In this document: positions 7,232 through 13,561 of the stretch, one piece after another
Numbering within the stretch: the first letter of the stretch is position 1
Layout: each line of letters opens with the position of its first letter
DNA from: AC-32 sp036265535
Lineage (GTDB): Bacteria; Actinomycetota; Thermoleophilia; Gaiellales; Gaiellaceae
NCBI GenBank assembly: GCA_036265535.1
Contig: DATAOV010000126.1
Location: 1 to 26,222, forward strand
Direction of reading: 5' to 3'
Length of the DNA: 26,222 nucleotides
Notes under the pieces: generated by a model
Database searches by the model: none
The model's input: only the letters and a program-made list of their open reading frames with translations
Told to the model about the DNA's origin: nothing
Program-made: the position numbers and the translations under genes

Positions 7232-8320
7232 TCAGACCCGCGCTCCCATGGCGTCGATGATCGCGTCGGCGACGTCGCTGGTGCCGACAGCCGTCGGGTC
7301 GTCGCGCGAAGGCTTCATGTCGTAGGTGACCTTGTCACCGGTGCGGATCACGTCCGCGACGGCGCTCTCGAGCCGGTCGGCCGCATCGGACTCCTCGAGG
7401 TGGCGGAGCATCAGCATGCCGGAGAGCATCATCGCCATCGGATTGACCTTGTTCTGACCCGTGTACTTCGGCGCGGAGCCGTGCGTGGGCTCGAAGACCG
7501 CCGCATGCGTGCCGAAGTTCGCACCAGGGGCGAGGCCGAGGCCTCCGACGAGACCCGCGGCGAGATCGGAGACGATGTCTCCGTAGAGGTTCGGCAGCAC
7601 GAGCACGTCGTACTCCTCCGGCCGCTGGACGAGCTGCATGCAGAGGTTGTCCACGATTCGATCTTCGAACTCGAGATCCGAGTTCTCCTCTGCGACCTCG
7701 CGCGCGATGCGGAGGAATAGACCGTCCGAGAACTTCATGATGTTCGCCTTGTGTACGGCGGTCACCTTGCGGCGCCCGTTGCGACGCGCGTAGTCGAAGG
7801 CGAACTCCACGATCCGGCGACTGCCCTCGACCGACAGCGGCTTGATCGAGATCCCCGACCCGGCCGGCACCTGACCGCCGTGCGCCTCCAGCCAGGAAGC
7901 CAGCTCGGCCGCGTGATTGGAACCCTCCTCGAACTCGATCCCCGCGTACAGATCCTCGGTCGCCTCCCGGACGATGATCAGGTCGACGTTCTCGTACCGT
8001 GAGCGCACGCCCTCGTAGCTCTTGCAGGGACGTACCTGGCCGAAGAGATCGAGCGTCTTGCGGAGCGTCACGTTGACAGAGCGGAAGCCGCCGCCGACGG
8101 GCGTGGTAATCGGGCCCTTCAACGCCACCCCGGTGCGCTTGATCGAATCCAGCACCTGCTCCGGTAGCGGGTTGCCGCCGTAGGCCTCCATCACGTCCGC
8201 GCCGGCCTCGTGGACGTCCCAGTCGAAGTCGACGCCGGTGGCCTCGAGCACTCGGCGCGTCGCCTCCGTGAGCTCCGGGCCGGTGCCGTCTCCGGGGATC
8301 AATGTCACCGCATGGGCCAC
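7232..8320 (-). CDS. icd: Isocitrate dehydrogenase (isocitrate/isopropylmalate dehydrogenase family)
   Basis: Decarboxylates isocitrate to 2-oxoglutarate. 362 residues. LIPGDGTGPE opens the beta-decarboxylating dehydrogenase fold; substrate residues include Ser81 and Asn83 in RSVNVTLRKTLDLF, which fit isocitrate rather than isopropylmalate, then Lys191 (HKANIMK) and the metal-binding Asp in NLYGDIVSDLAAG (about 244-256). In the cofactor loop, THGSAPKYTGQNKVNP carries Lys285, Tyr286 and Val292, and Tyr333 follows; these are the residues linked to NADP in E. coli Icd, so NADP use is inferred. Homoisocitrate dehydrogenase is the main alternative. Start GTG 8320 has TAGAGT 8 nt upstream and no Shine-Dalgarno. 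Divergent from citrate synthase with only 38 bp between start codons. Confidence 0.9.
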   Translation of the reverse strand: MAHAVTLIPGDGTGPELTEATRRVLEATGVDFDWDVHEAGADVMEAYGGNPLPEQVLDSIKRTGVALKGPITTPVGGGFRSVNVTLRKTLDLFGQVRPCKSYEGVRSRYENVDLIIVREATEDLYAGIEFEEGSNHAAELASWLEAHGGQVPAGSGISIKPLSVEGSRRIVEFAFDYARRNGRRKVTAVHKANIMKFSDGLFLRIAREVAEENSDLEFEDRIVDNLCMQLVQRPEEYDVLVLPNLYGDIVSDLAAGLVGGLGLAPGANFGTHAAVFEPTHGSAPKYTGQNKVNPMAMMLSGMLMLRHLEESDAADRLESAVADVIRTGDKVTYDMKPSRDDPTAVGTSDVADAIIDAMGARV

Positions 8321-8358
8321 GGCGCAGGACTCTAGCGGAGGCCTGTAGATTTCCGGCC
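8321..8358. promoter_or_regulatory. Divergent icd/gltA promoter region with two facing-away -10 elements
   Basis: The whole intergenic region is 38 bp. For gltA, TAGATT (8346-8351) ends 7 nt before GTG 8359; for icd, TAGAGT on the minus strand (8334-8329) ends 8 nt before GTG 8320. The two hexamers are 11 bp apart, so each promoter's -35 region falls on or near the other start codon. Neither gene has a Shine-Dalgarno. RNA polymerase could hardly occupy both at once, which predicts competition between the two TCA genes. Confidence 0.55.
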
Positions 8359-9462
8359 GTGAACGAGTTCAAGCCTGGGCTCGAAGGGGTCGTCGCCTTT
8401 CAGACGCAGATCGCGGAGCCGGACCGTGAAGGCGGCGCGCTCCGCTATCGCGGCGTCGACATCGAGGAGCTGGTCGGCGCCTTCCACTACGAGCAGGTCT
8501 GGGGCCTGCTCGTGGACGAGCGCTTCGAGCCGGGGATGCCCGACCCCGAGCCGTACGAGCCCAAGCACCTGAGCGGCAATGCTCCGTCGGATCTCCAGGC
8601 CGAGACCGCGCGGCTCTCGAGCGAATGGTCACTGCGGAAGCTCGTCGACATCTCGGCCGAGCAGGCCAGGGACGATCTCGCCAGGCTCTCGCCCCAGATG
8701 ATCGCGATCGTCGCCGAGTCGGCTCGCATTGCCGACGGGCACTCCGATCGGGTGCCCGAGGATGTGGTCGCCGAGGGCGATAGCGCCGCCGAGAAGTTCC
8801 TGCTCCGATGGCGCGGCGAGGCCGATCCGAAGCATGCGAAGGCGATCGACACCTACTGGATCTGCACGGCGGAGCACGGCCTCAACGCCTCGACCTTCAC
8901 CGCGAGGATCATCGCTTCGACTGGCGCGGACACCGGCGCGGCCATGTCCGGAGCGGTGGGTGCTCTCTCCGGGCCGTTGCACGGCGGTGCGCCGGCCCGC
9001 GTGCTGCCGATGCTCGACGAGGTGGCGCGCACGCATGATCCGGAGGGCTACGTGCAGAGCCTGCTGGAGCGGCATGAGCGGATCATGGGCTTCGGTCACC
9101 GCGTCTATCGCGCCGAGGATCCGCGGGCACGACTCCTCCGGCGCACCGCGAAGGAGCTCGGCTCGCCTCGATTCGAGGTCGCCGAGGAGCTCGAGCGGGT
9201 CGCGCTCGCCGCGCTTCGCGAGCACAAGCCCGACCGTCCGCTCGAGACGAACGTCGAGTTCTGGTCGGCCGTGGTGCTCGACGTGGCCGAGATCCCACAC
9301 GACCTGACCCCGGCGATGTTCGCCTGCGCCCGCGTGGCGGGTTGGTCGGCGCACATCCTCGAGGAAAAGCGCACCGGCCGCCTGATCAGGCCGTCGGCGC
9401 AGTACGTCGGGCCCGCTGAGCGGCCGGCCTCAGCCGTCGACGGAGCACCAGTCCCGAGTTGA
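8359..9462 (+). CDS. Citrate synthase (short actinobacterial CitA/'citrate synthase 2' type)
   Basis: Condenses oxaloacetate with acetyl-CoA to form citrate. From GTG 8359 the protein is 367 residues, the length of the actinobacterial 'citrate synthase 2' group rather than the 430-residue hexameric type. Catalytic and oxaloacetate-binding residues visible are His173 in EHGLNAST, His208 in GPLHGG and His247 in GFGHRVYR. The position of the catalytic Asp in the family motif NVDF is Glu300 (NVEFWSAVVLD), which I recall in this subgroup. The N-terminal small-domain motif GALRYRGVDIEEL is present. The start is fixed by TAGATT 7 nt upstream and by the family N-terminus; upstream in-frame codons would read into icd. 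Citrate/methylcitrate ambiguity exists in the family, but the position beside icd and mdh favours citrate. Confidence 0.93.
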   Translation: MNEFKPGLEGVVAFQTQIAEPDREGGALRYRGVDIEELVGAFHYEQVWGLLVDERFEPGMPDPEPYEPKHLSGNAPSDLQAETARLSSEWSLRKLVDISAEQARDDLARLSPQMIAIVAESARIADGHSDRVPEDVVAEGDSAAEKFLLRWRGEADPKHAKAIDTYWICTAEHGLNASTFTARIIASTGADTGAAMSGAVGALSGPLHGGAPARVLPMLDEVARTHDPEGYVQSLLERHERIMGFGHRVYRAEDPRARLLRRTAKELGSPRFEVAEELERVALAALREHKPDRPLETNVEFWSAVVLDVAEIPHDLTPAMFACARVAGWSAHILEEKRTGRLIRPSAQYVGPAERPASAVDGAPVPS

Positions 9463-9956
9463 GCCTCGCCGAAGCCGGCGTCGAGGCGAACGTTCTCGCC
9501 GAGAGCGGGAACGAGCGCGACCTGGCCAAGCTCCGAGCGGCGTGGGCCGAGGAGCTGGAGGCGGCGGCGCGCTCTCAGGATCACGTCGAGCGTGCGGCCG
9601 CCTACCGGGCGGTCGGCCAGTTCCGCTTTCGCCAGAAGGAGGAGCTTCTCCGCCGCGGGCTGGAGGATCCGAGCCCCGCCTGCCGTGGCTCGGCGCTGCT
9701 CTCGCTGGAGCTGCTCTCGCGCAACCACCCGCGGGCAGTGAACTCCGTGCGACCGCTGCTGCATACGCTGGCGAACGCCGACGACAACGCGGCCGTGCGG
9801 CGCCTGGCGATCCTCTCGCTGCGCAATGGCTCACCGCAACGCGACACAATCGTGCTCCTCCAGGGAATCGCGGAGGAGGACGGGTTGGACAGGGACGTCC
9901 GGCAGACGGCGGCCAAGGTCGCCGCAGGGCTCGAGAAGAAGGCGCGGACGCGCTAG
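9459..9956 (+). CDS. HEAT-repeat-like protein
   Basis: A 165-residue, largely alpha-helical protein with no signal peptide or membrane segment. The centre (about 40-150) reads as tandem helical pairs of the HEAT/PBS-lyase type, for example VERAAAYRAVGQFRFR, DPSPACRGSALLSLELL, DNAAVRRLAILSLRNGS and DVRQTAAKVAAGL. It probably acts as a protein-binding scaffold; no catalytic residues are apparent. Start is TTG 9459, overlapping the citrate synthase stop (TTGA), which implies translational coupling and joint expression with gltA. Its stop overlaps the stop of the convergent 55-residue gene through CTAG. Reality as a gene is well supported by the coupling; partner and role are unknown. Confidence 0.75.
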   Translation: MSLAEAGVEANVLAESGNERDLAKLRAAWAEELEAAARSQDHVERAAAYRAVGQFRFRQKEELLRRGLEDPSPACRGSALLSLELLSRNHPRAVNSVRPLLHTLANADDNAAVRRLAILSLRNGSPQRDTIVLLQGIAEEDGLDRDVRQTAAKVAAGLEKKARTR

Positions 9957-10120
9957 GTACAGCCGCAGTGCCGACCGCGTAATTCGTGCCCGCAGGAGGG
10001 ACAGATGCGACGGCGGCGCTTCCATTCGAGCGCGCTCTTCTGCAGCCCCGCGAGGAACATCCAGAGGCCGATGCCGACCGTTGAGACGATGAACATGGTC
10101 ACGTGTGGTTCGGGGGTCAT
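9953..10120 (-). CDS. Small membrane protein with C-terminal zinc-ribbon-like motif (55 aa)
   Basis: A 55-residue product with one transmembrane segment (about residues 7-26, VTMFIVSTVGIGLWMFLAGL), a basic stretch EWKRRRR (32-38) that should stay cytoplasmic, and a C-terminal cysteine cluster CPSCG...HCGC (Cys40, 43, 52, 54) resembling a zinc ribbon. Evidence for a gene is the strong AGGAG about 6-7 nt before ATG 10120, the sensible domain layout and its place 23 bp downstream of xerD on the same strand. It ends in a CTAG shared with the stop of the convergent HEAT-like gene. It fills what would otherwise be an empty 187-bp gap. Function unknown. Confidence 0.75.
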   Translation of the reverse strand: MTPEPHVTMFIVSTVGIGLWMFLAGLQKSALEWKRRRRICPSCGHELRGRHCGCT

Positions 10121-10143
10121 CGCACACTCCTGATTCCTGTTGC

Positions 10144-11052
10144 TCAGGAACCCGAAACACGCCGTCTGCGTGCGTGCGGATGGCTGCGGAAGTAGACGTC
10201 GCGCCGGCGGCGGTCCGAGACGTGCGTGTAGAGCTCGGTGGTGCCGAGATCGGCATGGCCCAGCATCTCCTGGACGCTGCGGAGATCGGCCCCGCCTTCC
10301 AGCAGGTGCGTCGCGAAGGAATGACGGAGCAGGTGCGGGTGGACGCGCTCGGGCTCGAGCCCTGCCCGGCCCGCGAGACGGCGCAGGATCAGGAACGCCC
10401 CTGCCCGCGTGAGCCCTCCCCCCTGGGCGTTGAGGAACAGCTCGGGGCGGTGGCGGCGGTCGAGGTAGGGGCGCCCGTGGGCGAGGTAGCGGCGAAGCGC
10501 CTCGACCGCATGGCGCCCGACCGGAACGACGCGCTCCTTGCCACCCTTGCCGATGCAGCGCACGACTCGCCGCTCCAGGTCGACGCCGGCCTTGTCGAGC
10601 CCGACCGCCTCGCTCACGCGGAGACCGGCGCCGTACAAGAGCTCGACGAGGGCGCGGTCGCGCATCATGCGCGGGGTCGAGCCGGCGGCGGCCTCGATCA
10701 GCCGCTGCGCCTCGGCCGGAGACAGCGTTCGAGGCAGGCGCCTCCGCCGCCTGGGCAGCTCGAGCGCCGCGGCAGGGCTGTCCGCGCGCGCGCCGAGCAG
10801 CACGAGATGCCGGAAAAAAGAGCGGACCGCGGCCACCCGGCGGGCGATCGTGGCCGGCGAGAGACCGGCGGCGCGGAGCTCCGCGAGCCAGCGCTCGAGA
10901 TCCTCGTTCGAGGCCTTCGACGCTGGGCCGCCGAGCCAGTCGCCGAGCGCGCGCAGGTCGCGCCGGTACGCGTCCACGGTCTTCGGCGCCCTCCGCGCTG
11001 CGAGCAGCGCCAGGAAGCCCTCGACCTCAGGATCTAGGGTGGGATCGGTCAT
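10144..11052 (-). CDS. xerD: Tyrosine recombinase XerD
   Basis: Site-specific tyrosine recombinase of 302 residues, the size of XerC/XerD, which resolve chromosome dimers at dif. The N-terminal SAM-like core-binding domain (about 1-95) is followed by the catalytic domain with the full set Arg145 (GLRVSEAV), Lys172 (GKGGKERVVP), His240-x-x-Arg243 (HPHLLRHSFATH), His266 (LGHADLGTTELY) and nucleophile Tyr275. It overlaps the 3' end of the upstream recombinase gene by 26 bp, so the two are co-translated. XerD rather than XerC is chosen because it is the full-length member and more XerD-like at HLLEGGADLRSVQEMLGHADLGTTE; the choice is tentative. The last 20 residues are very basic. Confidence 0.88.
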   Translation of the reverse strand: MTDPTLDPEVEGFLALLAARRAPKTVDAYRRDLRALGDWLGGPASKASNEDLERWLAELRAAGLSPATIARRVAAVRSFFRHLVLLGARADSPAAALELPRRRRRLPRTLSPAEAQRLIEAAAGSTPRMMRDRALVELLYGAGLRVSEAVGLDKAGVDLERRVVRCIGKGGKERVVPVGRHAVEALRRYLAHGRPYLDRRHRPELFLNAQGGGLTRAGAFLILRRLAGRAGLEPERVHPHLLRHSFATHLLEGGADLRSVQEMLGHADLGTTELYTHVSDRRRRDVYFRSHPHARRRRVSGS

Positions 11053-11857
11053 AGACCTTCCTCAGCCGCCGCGCGTCCACGTGGCTGTACATCTGCGTGG
11101 TCGAGAGGGAGCTGTGACCCAGCAGCTCCTGGATCGTGCGCAGGTCGGCGCCGCCTTCCAGCAGGTGCGTTGCGAAGGCATGCCGCAGTCGATGGGGGTG
11201 TGGTAGCAGACGCCGGAGGGTGCTCGTGTCGAGCCGGCGGCCGTTCGCAGACAGGAAGAGCGCGTTCTCCGCGTCGCGAGCGAGCTGTGGGCGCACGTCG
11301 CGGAGGTAGACAGCGAGCGCGAGCGACGCCTCCTCGCCGAGCGGGACGACCCGTTCCTTGCCGCCCTTGCCCCGCACGCGGACGAGCTCCTGGTCGAAGT
11401 CGACGTCGGCGAGATCGAGGTCGACGGCCTCCTGCGAGCGCAGCCCTGCCGAGTAGACGAGCTCGACCAGCGTGCGGTTACGGATCGCCAGCGGCTCCTC
11501 GCCCGCGAGCGACTCGAGCTCCCTGTCGACCTCCTGCGGCTGCGGCGCGTCCGGCAGCCGCTGCGGCCGCCGGGGGGCGAACGACGCGTCAGGGACGCGC
11601 TGCTTGCCGAGGGCGTGGCGGAGGAAGGCGCGCACCGCCGCGAGCTTGCGCGCGATCGTCGCCGGTGCGAGCTTGCGCGGTCGCGCGCGGCCGAGCTCCG
11701 CGGCGTAGTCGGCGAGGGCGCGCACGTCCACCTCCTGCAGGCTCGTGCCGCGGCGCTCCAGCCAGGCCGCGAACTCGCGCACGTCGACGCGGTACGCGCG
11801 GCGGGTCGCGTCGGACAACGCGGGGCTTTCGAGGAAGCGATCGATCTCGCGATTCAC
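11027..11857 (-). CDS. xerC: Tyrosine recombinase XerC-like, shortened catalytic domain
   Basis: A 276-residue tyrosine recombinase with all active-site residues: Arg140 (GLRSQEAV), Lys167 (GKGGKERVVP), His222-x-x-Arg225 (HPHRLRHAFATH), His248 (LGHSSLSTTQMY) and Tyr257. Compared with its downstream neighbour it lacks about 12 residues between the helix TSTLRRLL (211-218) and the HxxR box, so this linker is very tight. Because the active-site residues remain, I read it as functional. It probably forms a heteromeric XerC/XerD pair with the overlapping downstream gene; both then act at a dif site that is not in the window. Start GTG 11857 lies inside a perfect inverted repeat (11855-11875), suggesting control of initiation or a protein-binding site. 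Confidence 0.87.
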   Translation of the reverse strand: MNREIDRFLESPALSDATRRAYRVDVREFAAWLERRGTSLQEVDVRALADYAAELGRARPRKLAPATIARKLAAVRAFLRHALGKQRVPDASFAPRRPQRLPDAPQPQEVDRELESLAGEEPLAIRNRTLVELVYSAGLRSQEAVDLDLADVDFDQELVRVRGKGGKERVVPLGEEASLALAVYLRDVRPQLARDAENALFLSANGRRLDTSTLRRLLPHPHRLRHAFATHLLEGGADLRTIQELLGHSSLSTTQMYSHVDARRLRKVYDRSHPRS

Positions 11858-11875
11858 GGCGAACGATTCGCCGTG
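11855..11875. promoter_or_regulatory. Perfect inverted repeat covering the xerC start codon
   Basis: Nine-base arms CACGGCGAA (11855-11863) and TTCGCCGTG (11867-11875) flank CGA. The left arm includes the xerC start codon (CAC = GTG on the minus strand). It could be an operator or an mRNA hairpin sequestering the start. Confidence 0.5.
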
Positions 11876-11895
11876 AGTGCCCAGATTCCGCTAAA

Positions 11896-11911
11896 GCACC
11901 GCTTGCGGTGC
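11896..11911 (-). terminator. Hairpin downstream of pckA
   Basis: GCACCGC (11896-11902), a 2-nt loop and GCGGTGC (11905-11911) form a perfect 7-bp stem, followed on the minus strand by TTTAG. It sits about 85 bp past the pckA stop and may act as a weak intrinsic terminator. It is also the 5' end of repeat copy A. Confidence 0.4.
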
Positions 11912-11970
11912 CGTCGTCAGGACGGGCGGGCTTTGCGCGCGTGTCCGTCTTGAAATGACCGGTCGACGCG
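11897..11970 (+). repeat. Dispersed intergenic repeat, copy A
   Basis: A 74-bp segment in the 138-bp gap between pckA and xerC that aligns with 21532-21604 at about 55 of 73 positions (my hand alignment, one gap). The best-conserved parts are the 5' hairpin (CCGCTTGCGGTG), GTCAGG-CGGG-GGGC, CCGTCT-GAA and GACC-GTCGAC. Copy A also contains a second small stem CCGTC/GACGG (11911-11925) and the palindrome GACCGGTC (11957-11964). Confidence 0.6.
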
Positions 11971-11995
11971 ATCGAAGGTGTTTTCTGAACCGTCT

Positions 11996-13543
11996 CTAAG
12001 AAGCGGCGGCGACGATCTCGTCGCTGAGGCTCGGGAAGCTCCTGAGGAACTCGGCCCGCTCGGCCTTGAAGCGCTCCACGAGCGCCCGGTACTCGTCGGC
12101 ACGGCCCTGTTGCTTGTAGAGCAGACGCGGCTGGAGGATCTCCCGCTCCTCGATTCCCGGCACGGCGGAGGCGACGAGATAGCCGAAGTCCGGGTCGCGC
12201 TCCCACTCGATCGTTGCCTCGGCGATGCCCTTGACGATCGCCGACGAATGCTTGATCCGCACCTTGAGCGAGCGATCGTCGCTCTCGGGGCCGCCCACAC
12301 GCCCGGTGTTCAGCAGGTACACCTCGAGCGGGTGCTCCGCGAGCAACTCCAGGAAGCGGTTGCCCTGGAGGTCGTGCGGCATCGGGAAGAACGGGTTCGT
12401 ACCCGGGACGCGGAGGAACTTGCCTGCCTCGTCCGCGCCGCCGGCGCTCGTCCCCGTCGTCTCGCCGAGCATGAAGAAGGCCGCTGCCTGCGGCCCCTCG
12501 AGCTTGGCGACGGCCGGGACGATGTTCTCGTTCTTGTTCAGGATCAGGAGGAAGTGCGCCTCTTCGATCTCGTCGGCCGAGGCGGCCTCGATCACCTCGA
12601 ACGGGAAGGTCGCCCGCCCGTTGGAGGTGTAGTCCGTGTCGTAGAAGTCCACCTCGTCGCCGTGCTGCGAGACGTTCTCGAGGTACGACCTCGGCTGCGT
12701 GACCGCGCCGTAGATCGTCGGCTCGTCCTCCGAGTTGAGCCCGAAGGTCTTGGCAAAGCAGCCGTTCTCGGTCGCGTACACGCGGCCGTTCGGCATCCAG
12801 GCGACGAAGTCGTCCTGGACAGGGAGCGAGCCGTTCTGGCGCGTGAAGGTCGTGGTCGTCTTGCCCGTGCCCGAGAGGCCGACGATCAGGCCCACGCGCT
12901 TGCCGCGCTCCGTCGGGATGATCTTGCAGCCCGCGTGCAGCGGGATTCCGCCGCGGTCGTAGACGAGCTTGTTCCACATCCGCAGGCCGCCCTTCTTCGA
13001 CTCGCCGAAGTAATCCGAGTTGAAGACCCGCGTGACGCCCTGCTCGAGATCGACGGCGATCAGGCGGTCGTCCGGGTAGCCCTCGGCCTTCAGGTTCGGC
13101 GTGTAGATCACGGTCAGCTCGGGTTCGATCTCCTCCCCGTCGGCCGGCGAGAAGTAGAGCTGCTGTTGCATCCCGGCGATGTTCGCGTTGGCCGCCTCGA
13201 CGAAGAGGCGGGCCGGGGTGCGGAATTCGGGGTTGTTCCCGATGTAGCCGTCGATCACGACCATTTCCTGGTCGGCGATGTACTCGTCCTGGCGCGCGGC
13301 CCAGCGCTCGCCCTCCTCGCTCGTGATCGCCTGGTTCTGGCCGTCGGGCTCGTCGGTGACGATGAAGGTCGAGCCCTTCGAGCGGTTGACGACCTTCGTC
13401 TGGACGTTGAGGTTCCCGAAGCGCGTCCAGCGTGCGTTGGGCATCTGCGCGGTGAGCTCCTTGAGCTCCTCGGCATCCGGGTTGTCGATCACGCCGGCCG
13501 CGTCGGGCAGCCGGAACAGCATCTTCGCCACGGCGGGGAGCAT
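11996..13543 (-). CDS. pckA: Phosphoenolpyruvate carboxykinase (ATP type)
   Basis: Converts oxaloacetate and ATP to PEP, CO2 and ADP, the first step of gluconeogenesis from TCA intermediates. From ATG 13543 the protein has 515 residues. ATP-type features are YFGESKKG (178-185), the kinase-1a P-loop GLSGTGKTT (222-230) and kinase-2 DDFVAW (244-249); the GTP-type hyper-reactive Cys loop is absent. The segment before the P-loop reads PLHAGCKIIPTERGK where well-known PckA proteins have a HCSAN stretch, so it is a divergent branch. Start: CATTGT lies 7 nt upstream of ATG 13543; upstream in-frame codons would run into the divergent gene, and ATG 13522 (MLFRLPDAAG) is an alternative. Only 18 bp separate its start from the plus-strand gene. 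Confidence 0.92.
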   Translation of the reverse strand: MLPAVAKMLFRLPDAAGVIDNPDAEELKELTAQMPNARWTRFGNLNVQTKVVNRSKGSTFIVTDEPDGQNQAITSEEGERWAARQDEYIADQEMVVIDGYIGNNPEFRTPARLFVEAANANIAGMQQQLYFSPADGEEIEPELTVIYTPNLKAEGYPDDRLIAVDLEQGVTRVFNSDYFGESKKGGLRMWNKLVYDRGGIPLHAGCKIIPTERGKRVGLIVGLSGTGKTTTTFTRQNGSLPVQDDFVAWMPNGRVYATENGCFAKTFGLNSEDEPTIYGAVTQPRSYLENVSQHGDEVDFYDTDYTSNGRATFPFEVIEAASADEIEEAHFLLILNKNENIVPAVAKLEGPQAAAFFMLGETTGTSAGGADEAGKFLRVPGTNPFFPMPHDLQGNRFLELLAEHPLEVYLLNTGRVGGPESDDRSLKVRIKHSSAIVKGIAEATIEWERDPDFGYLVASAVPGIEEREILQPRLLYKQQGRADEYRALVERFKAERAEFLRSFPSLSDEIVAAAS

Positions 13544-13561
13544 ACCCAGGACAATGGGGCG
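13544..13561. promoter_or_regulatory. 18-bp divergent region with a symmetric shared -10 element
   Basis: The same bases serve both directions: GACAAT (13550-13555) ends 6 nt before plus-strand GTG 13562, and CATTGT on the minus strand (13556-13551) ends 7 nt before ATG 13543. The core ACAAT/ATTGT is thus a two-way -10-like element, with both -35 regions necessarily inside the opposite coding sequences. Both transcripts would be leaderless. Confidence 0.5.
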
